Source: JAJVHZ01 sp041395385
Lineage (GTDB): Bacteria; Pseudomonadota; Gammaproteobacteria; JAJPIJ01
Direction: 5' to 3'
NCBI GenBank assembly: GCA_041395385.1
Contig: JAWLAN010000023.1
Coordinates: 1-64,000, forward strand
DNA length: 64,000 nt
Both the position numbers and the translations under genes were made by a program. Below, piece by piece: positions 8,500-17,843 of the stretch (the stretch's first letter is position 1; each line of letters begins with the position of its first letter). The notes under the pieces were generated by a model. That model did no database searches. It saw nothing but the letters and a program-made list of their open reading frames with translations, and was not told the origin of the DNA.

Positions 8500-11421
8500 A
8501 TGCCCCTGTCGTGCTCGTCCCGCCGCGGTCTGTTGCCGGGGCTGCCGTTCGCGGATCGCGCCAGGAGGCGAGCGCGCGCGATGCGGTGGGGTGTTGCGAT
8601 GGCGGCGTTGCTGGCCGGTGCGCTGGGCATGGCATCGGTGGCGCGGGCGGTGCAGTACCAGATCGTGTACGTGCCGGTGACGGTCCTCGTCAACGGCAAG
8701 GCGGTCGTGATCCGCCGCCCGGTCGTGCGGCCGGCGCCGCCGCCGGCCGCGACCATCTCCTCCTTCGCTCCGGGCACCGCGAAGCACGGCGACACGGTGG
8801 TGGTCACCGGCACCAACCTCAACCTGGTGACCTCGGTGAGCCTCGGCACCGTCGCGGCGACCTTCAGCGCCACGTCCACGCAGTTGAGCCTCATCGTGCC
8901 CGCCGGCGCGCAGACCGCGCCGATCACCGTGAGCGGCACCGGCTTCAGCGTGACCTCGGCGCAGTCGCTCCTCGTCACCGCGTCGCCGGTCGTGACGCAG
9001 GTGTCGGCGAGCAACGTGCCCGTCAACCAGAACTTCACCGTCAGCGGCACCGGGCTCGGGCAGATCGCGCGCTTCGAGCTCGGCACCACGCCGCTCGCGG
9101 CGAGCAATCGCGGCGACACCGCCGTCACCCTGCAGATGCCGGGCGTGCCGGGCACCGGCCTGCTGGCCTATGTGCTGAACGACGGCACGCGCGTGGTCAG
9201 CGCGTATCGGCTCACGGCCTACGTGCCGCTGGCGATCAGCGCATTCACGCCGGCGCAGGGCGCGGCCGGCGGCACGGTCACGATCACCGGCGCCGGTCTG
9301 GACAACGTCACGTCCGTGCGCTTCGCCGGCGCCGCGGCGCAGGCGGTCACGCCCGCCTCGGCGAGCTCGCTCGCCGTGACCGTGCCGGCGGACGCGACGA
9401 GCGGCGTCATCACGCTTATCACGCCGTTCGAGACGAAGGCCACGGCCACGCCGTTCACCGTCCTCGCCGCCGTGGTGGTGCAGACCTTCAACGCCGTGAC
9501 CAGTGCCAGCGGCGCGACGATCACGATCACCGGCACCGGCCTCGCCTCGGTCACCGGCGCTACCATCGGCGGCATCGCCGCAGTCATCGCCTCGAAGACC
9601 GACACGCAGCTCGTGATCACCGCCGGCGCCACGGCCGAGGGCGAGGTGGTGCTGCTGTCGCCGGCGGGCAACGTCAGCGCCGGCAGCTACACGCGCACGC
9701 CGGCGACGGTGATCTCGATCTCGCACCTGGAGTTCTCGCAGATGTACGGCAAGGACGCGGCCGCCGGCACGCAGCGCCTGAATCCCAGCCGCGCCACGCT
9801 GTTGCGCGCCTTCGTGCTCGGCGAGCAGCCGGGCGTGGCCGCGCCGGCGGTGACTGCGACCGGGCGGCTCGCCGGCAGCACGCTCGGCACGGTGACGATG
9901 ACCGGTCCGGCGACGCTGCCGACCGGTACGCAGCGCTACGACATCGGCGCGAGCTTCCGCGCCGTGCTGCCGTCCGCGTGGATGCGCCCGGGCGTGAGCG
10001 TGCGGGTCGACGTCACGCCCGCGGGCGGCGGCACGCTGTCGCTGAGCGGCACGCCCAACGTCGTCAACCCGGCGCGCATCCGCATCGCACTGGTGCCGAT
10101 CACGATCGGCTCGCGCACCGGCCTCGTGCCGAGCCTCGCCACCGTGCGCTCGATGCTGGCGCGCGCCTACCCCTACGCCGCCGGCGACATCGGGCTGGAG
10201 AACCACGCGCCGATGCTCGTGCCCAACCTCACCGCGCTGTCCGACAGCGACTGGGGCACGGTGCTGCAGCAGCTGGAGTCGCTGCGCATCGCCGAGGGCG
10301 CGCGCAGCAAGCTCTATTTCGGATTCGTCCCCACCGCCGCGCGCACCGGCGGCGTGGCGGGCATCGGCTACGTGCCGCGGCTGAGCCAGGCCGGCAGCAC
10401 CGGCATCGCGTTCTCCTCGCTTGGTTGGGATTCCACCAGCAACGACTCGCCCTCCGATCCCTTCGGCGTCGTGCAGCAGCGCTGGGCGCCGGTGATGATC
10501 CACGAGCTGGGTCACAACCACTCGCGTCCGCATGCGCCCTGCGGCGGACCGGCCAGCCCGGATCCGAATTATCCGTATCCCGATGGCAACTTTGGCACCG
10601 ATCCGCTCTGGGACATCCAGTCCAACCGCGTCACCGGGCCGACCTATACGCTCGGCACCAGCACCACCGTCCGCTACATGAAGGACACGATGAGCTACTG
10701 CGACGGCTCGTTCTTCTCCGACTACAACTACGCCTTCGTGCAGCAGTTCGCCGAGGCGCGCACGATGACGTATCCGCAGCCGGACCTGGCCGGCGCGGCG
10801 ATCGCGGCGGAAGTCGCCGGCGCCGCGGGCGAGACCACGGCCGGCGGCCACCTGCTGCTGTCGGGCGAGGTGACGGCGGAGGGCGTGCGCATGAATCCCG
10901 CCGTCGCCGTCGGCAGCGCCGCCTCCACGGCGCCGTCGCCGTCGAACGGCGATCTCCGCATCCGGCTGCGCACGCGGCGGGCGCAGCAGATCGACGTCGA
11001 CGTCGATGCGGTGGAGGTCGCCGATCTGCCCGGCAACGTGCGCCACTTCCAGCTGCTCGTGCCGAATCCCGGCGAGGTGCAGGCGATCGAGGTGCGCGAA
11101 CGCGGCCGACTGCTCCCACGCCGGCCGCTCGCGGCGCAGCACGCGCGCGCCATGGCGCAGGCCACGCGGCGCGCGACCACCTCCGCGCAGGCGCTGCGCT
11201 GGACGGAGGCGAACGGGATGTTGAGCCTGGACTGGGATGCGCGCACCGAGCCCTTCGTCGCGGTCACGCACGTGGCGCGCGACGGCACGCGCCGCGTGCT
11301 GGGCAGCGGACTGGGCGGAGGCGCCGCCGAGCTCGACGTCGGCCGCCTGCCGGCCGGCGGCCGCTACGAGTTCAGCCTGGGCACGGATCAGTCCGCGCGC
11401 CTGACCGAGGCACCGCGCTGA
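8500..11421 (+). CDS. secreted multi-TIG protein with metzincin-like (M66-like) zinc site
   Basis: 973 aa, secreted. Start ATG 8500 is fixed by a strong ribosome site (GAGGAGG, 7 nt upstream); a GTG at 8473 is less likely. After a long n-region the signal peptide (AMAALLAGALGMASVARA) leads to about four IPT/TIG immunoglobulin-like domains (residues ~80-400; e.g. GGTVTITGAGLDNVTSVRF). A mid region precedes HELGHNHSRPH (residues 668-678), which fits HExxHxxxxxH with the third His at the metzincin spacing. DTMSYC some 70 residues later could be the Met-turn. This combination resembles M66-type metallopeptidases and related proteins. Likely an extracellular zinc protease or adhesin-protease; substrate unknown. 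A 17-bp tandem duplication overlaps the stop codon. Confidence 0.75.
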   Translation: MPLSCSSRRGLLPGLPFADRARRRARAMRWGVAMAALLAGALGMASVARAVQYQIVYVPVTVLVNGKAVVIRRPVVRPAPPPAATISSFAPGTAKHGDTVVVTGTNLNLVTSVSLGTVAATFSATSTQLSLIVPAGAQTAPITVSGTGFSVTSAQSLLVTASPVVTQVSASNVPVNQNFTVSGTGLGQIARFELGTTPLAASNRGDTAVTLQMPGVPGTGLLAYVLNDGTRVVSAYRLTAYVPLAISAFTPAQGAAGGTVTITGAGLDNVTSVRFAGAAAQAVTPASASSLAVTVPADATSGVITLITPFETKATATPFTVLAAVVVQTFNAVTSASGATITITGTGLASVTGATIGGIAAVIASKTDTQLVITAGATAEGEVVLLSPAGNVSAGSYTRTPATVISISHLEFSQMYGKDAAAGTQRLNPSRATLLRAFVLGEQPGVAAPAVTATGRLAGSTLGTVTMTGPATLPTGTQRYDIGASFRAVLPSAWMRPGVSVRVDVTPAGGGTLSLSGTPNVVNPARIRIALVPITIGSRTGLVPSLATVRSMLARAYPYAAGDIGLENHAPMLVPNLTALSDSDWGTVLQQLESLRIAEGARSKLYFGFVPTAARTGGVAGIGYVPRLSQAGSTGIAFSSLGWDSTSNDSPSDPFGVVQQRWAPVMIHELGHNHSRPHAPCGGPASPDPNYPYPDGNFGTDPLWDIQSNRVTGPTYTLGTSTTVRYMKDTMSYCDGSFFSDYNYAFVQQFAEARTMTYPQPDLAGAAIAAEVAGAAGETTAGGHLLLSGEVTAEGVRMNPAVAVGSAASTAPSPSNGDLRIRLRTRRAQQIDVDVDAVEVADLPGNVRHFQLLVPNPGEVQAIEVRERGRLLPRRPLAAQHARAMAQATRRATTSAQALRWTEANGMLSLDWDARTEPFVAVTHVARDGTRRVLGSGLGGGAAELDVGRLPAGGRYEFSLGTDQSARLTEAPR

Positions 11422-11448
11422 TCAAGGCCCTGCGCTGATCAAGGCCCT
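11415..11448 (+). repeat. 17-bp tandem duplication across a stop codon
   Basis: GCGCTGATCAAGGCCCT occurs twice head to tail (11415-11431 and 11432-11448). The first copy contains the stop codon of the TIG/metzincin gene, so the duplication is after translation ends. Confidence 0.9.
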
Positions 11449-11516
11449 GGCCCGCGGTCCGCCCGCGCCTGCGCTAGACTCGGATCGGGAGTCATCGACG
11501 GGGCGAGAGGCGAGGC

Positions 11517-14500
11517 GTGGCGATGCGCGGCGGCGATCAGGGGCGGCAGTCCGACTTCGTATTTCCCGCGGGAACGCCGGCCGTTCGCCCGATCGGCGCC
11601 GCCATCAACGCCGACTACCTGGCCGACGAGACGCAGTGCGTGCAGGCACTGCTCGCCCGCGCGCGCATGCATCCCGACGAGGCGGCGCGCGTCGCCGCCA
11701 TGGCGCGCGCACTGGTCGAGCGCCTGCGGGCGCGGACGCGCGTCGGCGGCCTGGACGCGTTTCTGCAGGAATACGACCTCGCCTCGCCGGAAGGGGTGGT
11801 GCTGATGTGCCTGGCCGAGGCGCTGCTGCGGATCCCGGACGATGAGACCGCGGATCGGCTGATCGCCGACAAGCTCGCCGCCGGCGACTGGGAGGCGCAT
11901 CTGCACGAGGGATCCCCGCTGCTCGTGAATGCCTCCACCTGGGGACTGATGCTCACCGGCAGGATGGTGGAGACCGCGGAGCTGTTTGCGCAGCCGCCGC
12001 GCAGCGTGCTGCAGCGGCTCCTGCGCCGGGTCGGCGAACCGGTCGTGCGCGCGGCCCTGCGGCAGGCCATGCGCATCATGGCGCACCAGTTCGTGATGGG
12101 CCGCAGCATCGAGGAGGCGATCGCCCGTTGCCGGCACGGCGAGGCGCGGCGTTACCGCTACTCCTTCGACATGCTGGGCGAGGCGGCGGTGACGGCGGCG
12201 GACGCCGGGCGCTTTCACGCCGCCTATCTCGAGGCGATCGCCGTGATCGGCAGGTCCGTCGATCCCGCCGCCGCCGGGCTGCCCTCGATCTCGGTGAAGC
12301 TCTCGGCGCTGTTCGCGCGCTACGAGCTCGCGCAGCGCGAGCGCGTGCACGCCGTCCTCGCGCCGCGGCTTCTGGCGCTCGCGCATGCCGCGCGCGGCGC
12401 CGGCATCGCGTTGACGGTCGACGCGGAGGAGTCCGAGCGCCTGGAGCTGTCGCTGGAGCTCATCGAGCGGGTGTGCCGTGAGCCGGCGCTCCGGGGCTGG
12501 GACGGGCTGGGCCTGGCGGTGCAGGCCTACCAGAAGCGCGCGCCGGCGGTGCTGCGCTGGTGCGCGGATCTGGCGCGGTCGGCGCGGCGCCTTTTGAACG
12601 TGCGTCTGGTCAAGGGCGCGTACTGGGACAGCGAGGTGAAGCGCGCCCAGGAGCGCGGCCTGGACGGCTATCCGGTCTTCACGCGCAAGGCCAACACCGA
12701 CGTCTCCTACCTCGCCTGCGCGCGGCAGCTCTGCGAGGGGGACGCGTGGCTATACCCTCAGTTCGCCACTCACAATGCGCAGACGGCGGCGGCGATACTG
12801 GATTTCGCGCGCGCCAGCGGCCGCTCGTTCGAGTTCCAGCGCCTGCACGGCATGGGCGAGGAGCTGTACGAGGAGTTGTTGAGCGGCGCCTACGGCGAGA
12901 TCGCCTGCCGGGTCTACGCGCCGGTGGGATCGCACGAGGATCTGCTGCCGTATCTCGTGCGCAGGCTGCTGGAGAACGGCGCCAACACCTCCTTCGTGCA
13001 CCGGCTGGTGGACGCGCGCACGCCCGTGGACCGCATCGTCGAGGACCCGGTATCGAGGGTGGAGTCCTCGCCGTCGAGCACGCACCCGCGCATCCCGCTG
13101 CCGCGCGATCTGTATCAGCCGGATCGTCTCAATGCGCGCGGGCTGAACCTGTGTGACGGCGAGGTGCTGCGGACGCTGGCGGCGGCGATGCATGCCGCAT
13201 GCTCGACGGCGTGGGGGGCGGCGCCGCTGGTGGCCGGGCGTTCGCTGCACGGCAAGGCGACTGCCGTGACCAGTCCGGCGCAACGATCACGCGTGCTGGG
13301 CGAGGTGCGGGTGGCGGATGCGGCGGCGGTCGATGCGGCGATCGACTCGGCGCTGCGCGCGCAGCCTGAATGGGACGCGACGCCGGCGGCGCGGCGCGCC
13401 GCGATCCTGCGCCGCGCCGCCGAGCTGTACGAGCAGCGCATGCCATTGCTCATGGCGCAGTGCGTGCTCGAGGCCGGCAAGACGGTCGCCGACAGCCTCG
13501 CGGAGGTACGCGAGGCCGTGGATTTCCTGCGCTACTACGCGCACCGCGCCGAGGCGGAGTTCGGCGAGCCGCGGGCGCTGCCGGGACCGGCGGGCGAGAG
13601 CAACACGCTGCGCCTGCACGGTCGCGGCGTCTTCGCCTGCATCAGTCCGTGGAATTTCCCGCTGGCGATCTTCACCGGGCAGGTGAGCGCGGCGCTGGCC
13701 GCCGGCAACACCGTGATCGCCAAGCCGGCGGAGCAGACGCCGCTCATCGCGGCGAGCGCGGTGGCGCTGCTGCACGAGGCCGGCGTGCCGGTGGAGGCGC
13801 TGCACCTGCTGCCCGGCGAGGGTTCGGTGGCGGGCGCGCGTGCCGTGGCCGACCCGCGCGTCGCCGGCGTGGCCTTCACCGGATCGACCGGGACGGCGCG
13901 GATCATCCATCGCGCGCTGGCCGCCCGTGACAGCGCGATACCGGTGCTGATCGCCGAGACCGGCGGGGTGAACGCGATGATCGTCGACAGCTCGGCGCTG
14001 CCCGAGCAGGTCGTCATCGACGCCGTGCAGTCGGCCTTCAACAGCGCCGGGCAGCGCTGCTCGGCGCTGCGCCTGCTCTGCCTGCAGGAGGAGATCGCCC
14101 CGCGCGTGCTGCCCCTGCTCGCCGGTTGCATGGACGAGCTCGCGATCGGAGACCCGGCGCTGCTGTCCACCGACGTCGGTCCGGTGATCGACGAGCCCGC
14201 GCGCGCGATGCTGGCTGCGCATCACGCGGCGACCGGCGCGGCGGGGCGCTGGCGGCATGCCTGCCGCCTGGGGCCGCGGCACGAGGAAGGCACCTACTTC
14301 GCTCCGGCCGCGATCGAGATCGACGGGCCCGAGGCGCTGCGGCGCGAGGTATTCGGGCCCATCCTGCACGTCGTGCGTTACGCCGGCGATCGCATCGAGG
14401 AGCTGGTCGATGCGATCAACGCCGGCGGTTACGGCCTGACCCTGGGCATACACAGCCGCATCGACGCCACCGTCGCGCGCATCGCCGCGCGCGCGCGGGT

Positions 14501-14702
14501 CGGCAACCTCTACGTCAACCGCAACATGATCGGCGCGGTCGTGGGCGTGCAGCCGTTCGGCGGCTGCGGTCTCTCCGGCACCGGCCCCAAGGCCGGGGGG
14601 CCGCACACCCTGCAGCGCCATGCCACGGAGAGGACGCTCACCGTCAACACCGCCGCCGTCGGCGGCAACGCCAGCCTGCTGACGGCCGGCGACGGGGATT
14701 GA
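11517..14702 (+). CDS. putA: bifunctional proline dehydrogenase / P5C dehydrogenase
   Basis: Oxidises proline to glutamate in two steps (FAD- then NAD-dependent). 1061 aa from GTG 11517; ATG 11523 is an equally good start (purine-rich GAGAGGCGAGG precedes both). Proline dehydrogenase half: KLSALFARYE, RLVKGAYWDSEVKRAQ, YPQFATHNAQT, FEFQRLHGMGEELYEELL and RRLLENGANTSFVHR. Aldehyde dehydrogenase half: ISPWNFPLAIFTGQ, FTGSTGTA, the general-base Glu in LIAETGG (E814) and the nucleophile Cys in SAGQRCSA (C848). The N-terminal ribbon-helix-helix repressor domain and the C-terminal extension of E. coli PutA (1320 aa) are absent, so this is the bifunctional, not trifunctional, type. The gene stands alone and converges on the GST gene. 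Confidence 0.95.
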   Translation: MAMRGGDQGRQSDFVFPAGTPAVRPIGAAINADYLADETQCVQALLARARMHPDEAARVAAMARALVERLRARTRVGGLDAFLQEYDLASPEGVVLMCLAEALLRIPDDETADRLIADKLAAGDWEAHLHEGSPLLVNASTWGLMLTGRMVETAELFAQPPRSVLQRLLRRVGEPVVRAALRQAMRIMAHQFVMGRSIEEAIARCRHGEARRYRYSFDMLGEAAVTAADAGRFHAAYLEAIAVIGRSVDPAAAGLPSISVKLSALFARYELAQRERVHAVLAPRLLALAHAARGAGIALTVDAEESERLELSLELIERVCREPALRGWDGLGLAVQAYQKRAPAVLRWCADLARSARRLLNVRLVKGAYWDSEVKRAQERGLDGYPVFTRKANTDVSYLACARQLCEGDAWLYPQFATHNAQTAAAILDFARASGRSFEFQRLHGMGEELYEELLSGAYGEIACRVYAPVGSHEDLLPYLVRRLLENGANTSFVHRLVDARTPVDRIVEDPVSRVESSPSSTHPRIPLPRDLYQPDRLNARGLNLCDGEVLRTLAAAMHAACSTAWGAAPLVAGRSLHGKATAVTSPAQRSRVLGEVRVADAAAVDAAIDSALRAQPEWDATPAARRAAILRRAAELYEQRMPLLMAQCVLEAGKTVADSLAEVREAVDFLRYYAHRAEAEFGEPRALPGPAGESNTLRLHGRGVFACISPWNFPLAIFTGQVSAALAAGNTVIAKPAEQTPLIAASAVALLHEAGVPVEALHLLPGEGSVAGARAVADPRVAGVAFTGSTGTARIIHRALAARDSAIPVLIAETGGVNAMIVDSSALPEQVVIDAVQSAFNSAGQRCSALRLLCLQEEIAPRVLPLLAGCMDELAIGDPALLSTDVGPVIDEPARAMLAAHHAATGAAGRWRHACRLGPRHEEGTYFAPAAIEIDGPEALRREVFGPILHVVRYAGDRIEELVDAINAGGYGLTLGIHSRIDATVARIAARARVGNLYVNRNMIGAVVGVQPFGGCGLSGTGPKAGGPHTLQRHATERTLTVNTAAVGGNASLLTAGDGD

Positions 14703-14759
14703 GTCGCGGCGGCCCGAACGCCGTTTCTCCGCGCGGACCCCGCCGCGGAGGCGCGGCGC

Positions 14760-15380
14760 TCAATCCTGCGTATGCTGCTCCCAGACGCGGCGCACCACCG
14801 CGTCCTCCAGCAGCGCGGCCTTCGCTCGCTGCACGTTCGGCAGCGAGGCGGCGTGATCGGTCCAGCCCGAGAGCATGAGCAGATAGAGGTCCGCGATGGA
14901 ACGCTGCGCGCCGAGCAGAAACGGCCCGGGCTGCAGCGCCGCCTCGAGGATCCCCCATTGCCGCGCGATGGCGGCGTTGGCGGCCTCGCGCACGCCGTCC
15001 GCGCCCGCCGGATTGGTGGTGTAGCGCTCGGCGTAGTAGATCCGCAGGGCGGTCTCGTAGACGTTCACGGCCAGGAACAGCAGCCAGCGCTGCACCTGCG
15101 CGCGTGCCTCGCTGGCCTCCGGCGGCAGCAGTCCGGTGGCGGGGAAGCGCTCCGCCAGATGCAGCAGCATCGCCGCGCTCTCCGTCATCACCGCGCCCTC
15201 GGGCAGCTTCAGCACGGGTATCTTGCCGAGCGGATTCAGGGCCCGGTAGGCCGCGGCGTGCTGTTCGCCGGCGGCCGTGTCGACGACGTGCAGCGTGTAG
15301 GGCGCCTTGGCGAGCTCCAGCACGAAATGCGGCGCCATCGCGCCGGTATTCTTTGCCCAGAACAACTCGAACATGGTCAT
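14760..15380 (-). CDS. glutathione S-transferase family protein
   Basis: 206 aa, cytosolic. The thioredoxin-like N-terminal domain starts MTMFELFWAKNTGAMAPHF and includes NPLGKIPVLKLPEG (the cis-Pro of the glutathione site) and MTESAAMLLHLAERFP (gamma-glutamyl contact, E-S/T-A pattern). The alpha-helical C-terminal domain includes GPFLLGAQRSIADLYLLML. Start ATG 15380 follows GGGAGAGG at good spacing; a second ATG two codons on is possible. The substrate is unknown. Convergent with putA and divergent from the secreted helical protein gene. Confidence 0.88.
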   Translation of the reverse strand: MTMFELFWAKNTGAMAPHFVLELAKAPYTLHVVDTAAGEQHAAAYRALNPLGKIPVLKLPEGAVMTESAAMLLHLAERFPATGLLPPEASEARAQVQRWLLFLAVNVYETALRIYYAERYTTNPAGADGVREAANAAIARQWGILEAALQPGPFLLGAQRSIADLYLLMLSGWTDHAASLPNVQRAKAALLEDAVVRRVWEQHTQD

Positions 15381-15558
15381 ATTCCTCTCCCGGTTCTTCG
15401 TGTTGCGATCCAGATCCGCGGGCCGTGGCCGCGCTTCTGCATTGTAAGGCTGCCACGCCTGCGGTCGGGTTCGGGCACGCGACCCCGATATCACCCGAGG
15501 ATCGCTCCCGGGCGGCGACGGAGTATCCTTGCCCGGGAATGGAGAGCAGGAGGCATGT

Positions 15559-16680
15559 ATGCGACAGGTGCGCATGGGACGTCGGATCGAAGCGGGGCTC
15601 CTCGCCCTGGCGCTGTCGGCGGGGAGCGCGATGCCGGCGGCAGCGTGGAAGCTCTCGCCCTCGGGCACGGAGCAGGAGAGAAAGGTCAGCGCGCTGACGG
15701 CCGGTCACTGGGAGCGCGTCGTGAACAGCCTGGCGGCCGCCGGGATCCACCGCTTCACCGAATCGGTGCACGAGGAGATCACGCAGAAGATCTACGGCTG
15801 CGAGGGCGACGGCGAGGCCTGTGCCAGCGGCGACATGCTCTATGCCTCGCCATACGTGATCGCCGGCGTGCGCTGGAACGACGACCCCCCGTTCCGCCTC
15901 GACGTCGGCGAGGGCACGAAGACCGACTGCAAGACCAGCGAGACGATACGCGTCACCACCCAGCCGCTGTGCTGGGCGCAGTTGTTCCGGGATGCCGAGC
16001 GGCGCGCGCGGTCGGGCCACTCGCTGGATGCGGCGAGCGGCGCGTCGCTGCTGGCGCGCTCGCACTTCGGCGATCTGCAGTTCCTGCACGCCATGGCCGA
16101 ACGCGACGGGGAGATCGCCTATGAAACCCGTCGCCGCCTCATGATGTGGGCCGAGTTCACCTGGCGCACGAGCCTGGGCGAGTACGGGCTCGATCGCCTG
16201 CTGCGCGAAGTGCCGATCGCCGGCATGGCGGAGTTCTTCGGTCGCAGCGAGTGGCGCGTGCAGGACCTGTTCACGCTCGGCAATCCGCCGCTGCGCCGCT
16301 ACGTGCACGAGGTCGCCTTCGGCAGCCTGCTGCACGCGGTCGAGGACAGCTTCGCCAAGGGGCACGTCGAGCGCGAGGAGGGCATCTCGGGCGCCACCTG
16401 TCCGGATACCGATCGCCTCCCCAGGCCGGGGCGCGTGCGCGAGTTCCATTCCTACGTCGGGCAGGACAGCGGCCGGCACGGCCACTACGACAGCGCCGAG
16501 GCGTTCAAGGCGCACATGCTGGCGGAGCGGCCGAACGTGGTCGAGGTCGGCAGGGCATTGCGCGAGTTGAACGACGCGCGCACGCCGTGGGAGCGGGCGC
16601 GCCCCTATTTCGAGTGCATCTTCGCGCTGGCCGATCCGCAGCGTCCGGCCTCCGCCGGTGCGGACTTCCGCGGGCGATAG
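15559..16680 (+). CDS. secreted helical protein, possibly phospholipase C / P1 nuclease fold
   Basis: 373 aa. ATG 15559 follows AGGAGG and opens a signal peptide (AGLLALALSAGSAMPAAAW). The mature protein is rich in His-containing helices: FTESVHEEITQKIYG, SHFGDLQFLHAMAE, HEVAFGSLLHAVEDSFAKGH and GHYDSAEAFKAHML. The spacing of His/Asp/Glu in these helices recalls zinc-dependent phospholipase C / S1-P1 nuclease folds. Four Cys in the mature part (C-x-C pairs near CEGDGEAC) could form disulfides, fitting a periplasmic or extracellular site. I cannot assign a family with certainty. It is transcribed divergently from the GST gene. Confidence 0.6.
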   Translation: MRQVRMGRRIEAGLLALALSAGSAMPAAAWKLSPSGTEQERKVSALTAGHWERVVNSLAAAGIHRFTESVHEEITQKIYGCEGDGEACASGDMLYASPYVIAGVRWNDDPPFRLDVGEGTKTDCKTSETIRVTTQPLCWAQLFRDAERRARSGHSLDAASGASLLARSHFGDLQFLHAMAERDGEIAYETRRRLMMWAEFTWRTSLGEYGLDRLLREVPIAGMAEFFGRSEWRVQDLFTLGNPPLRRYVHEVAFGSLLHAVEDSFAKGHVEREEGISGATCPDTDRLPRPGRVREFHSYVGQDSGRHGHYDSAEAFKAHMLAERPNVVEVGRALRELNDARTPWERARPYFECIFALADPQRPASAGADFRGR

Positions 16681-16826
16681 CGCCGTCATCGTTCCGCAAT
16701 GCACGATCCTCATGCTTGCATGGCGCGTGCGCGGCAGTGTCGATCCACGGCCCCGTGCCGACCTGTGCGCCGCCGATCGCGCTGCTACACTTTCATGAGG
16801 GGGCACACACAACGCGGAGGCTGGCC

Positions 16827-17447
16827 ATGAAAGAGTCGATCCCGTCCGTCCCGGTGCTGCGTCGCGTCACGCTCGGTCCCGAGACCTCCATCTTTCCCAT
16901 CCCTGCGCCTCCGCTGCAGCGCGTGACGCTGGACGACCCGGCCGAAAGGGTGATGACCGATCTGCGCGAGGTCCAGGTCGTCACCATCGCGCCGGACGAT
17001 CCCGTGGACTTCGCGCTGCAGGTGATGCAGCACTCGCGCGTGCGCATGCTGGTGGTCACCGACGAGGACGAGCGCGTGCTCGGCCTGGTCTGCCGCCGAT
17101 CTCATGGGCGAGCGGCCCATCCAACGTCACGCAGCGCGAGCGGGATCGTCCACGTCTGGGTACAGGTGCAGCGTCGCGGAAGGCTTCGATCGCCGCCGCC
17201 GCGCCGTTGGACATGCGCGACGTCGAACGCGCGCACGTCCGCGATGTGGTCAGGGCGCTGACCGATGCCGGCCGGCAGCACCTGCTGGTCGTCGAGGCCG
17301 ACGAGGCCTCGGGCCGCTACCTGCTGCGCGGGATCTTCTCCGCCACGCAACTCGGCCGCCAGCTGGGGATCGGTCGCGCCGGAAGGGCCGGCGAGGAGCT
17401 TCGCGGAGCTGGAGCAGATCCTCGCCTCCGATCGCAGCGTCGCCTGA
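16827..17447 (+). pseudogene. CBS-domain protein broken by several frameshifts
   Basis: A gene for a two-CBS-domain regulatory protein of about 205 aa can be read only by changing frame at least three times. Frame 1 from ATG 16827 (GGAGG upstream) gives AERVMTDLREVQVVTIAP and RVRMLVVTDEDERVLGLV. Near 17090 the reading continues as ADLMGERPIQ, then in another frame as LDMRDVERAHVRDVVRAL, HLLVVEADEASGRYLLRG and IFSATQLGRQLGIG, and finally as PARSFAELEQILASDRSVA before the stop at 17447. Each piece is well conserved in composition, so the breaks are recent or are sequencing errors. CBS pairs usually bind adenine nucleotides. Confidence 0.8.
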
Positions 17448-17843
17448 ATCGCGGAGCGGAAATCCGAAGGCGGCGCGCGCCATTCAGTCTCGCAGGTCCG
17501 GCTGCCGCTCGCGGGACATCCTGTCCCGCGAGCTAGCGTGATGTCGAGCTACGTTCGGACTACGCGCCCGACATCGAGGCGCGCCGGCCGCGACCGGAAC
17601 GGCGATTGGGACGTGATCGGAATTCCGGCCCTGCAATTTGGCGCCCCGCCGCCGTCGCGCGAACTGCCTGTATGGCTGCAGATCGGCGCGGCGGATGCTG
17701 CCCGCCATGTCATGCCAGCCGACGCGGACATCCCTTTGCCTTCGAGGACAGTGCTCCCCGCCGTCGTGCCAGCGGAAGCCGGCCGGTGAATTCACTTTTC
17801 GTGCGGCGATTGAGCAATTCGGCAGTGCGTGTATCCTGCCGGC
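17448..17843. other. intergenic region, no gene seen
   Basis: About 400 bp without a convincing coding frame. The only structure seen is a perfect 12-bp inverted repeat at 17507-17533. Confidence 0.6.
17507..17533 (+). terminator. strong hairpin downstream of CBS pseudogene
   Basis: GCTCGCGGGACA / TCC loop / TGTCCCGCGAGC: a perfect 12-bp stem 60 bp after the pseudogene stop. No T-run follows, so it may be a terminator of the U-poor type or just a palindromic relic. Confidence 0.4.

Noticed and set aside
8332..11271. Nearly 1000-codon minus-strand frame opposite the TIG/metzincin gene
   Set aside because: Arg/His/Ala-rich antisense artefact; the plus strand has a signal peptide, TIG domains and a zinc site.
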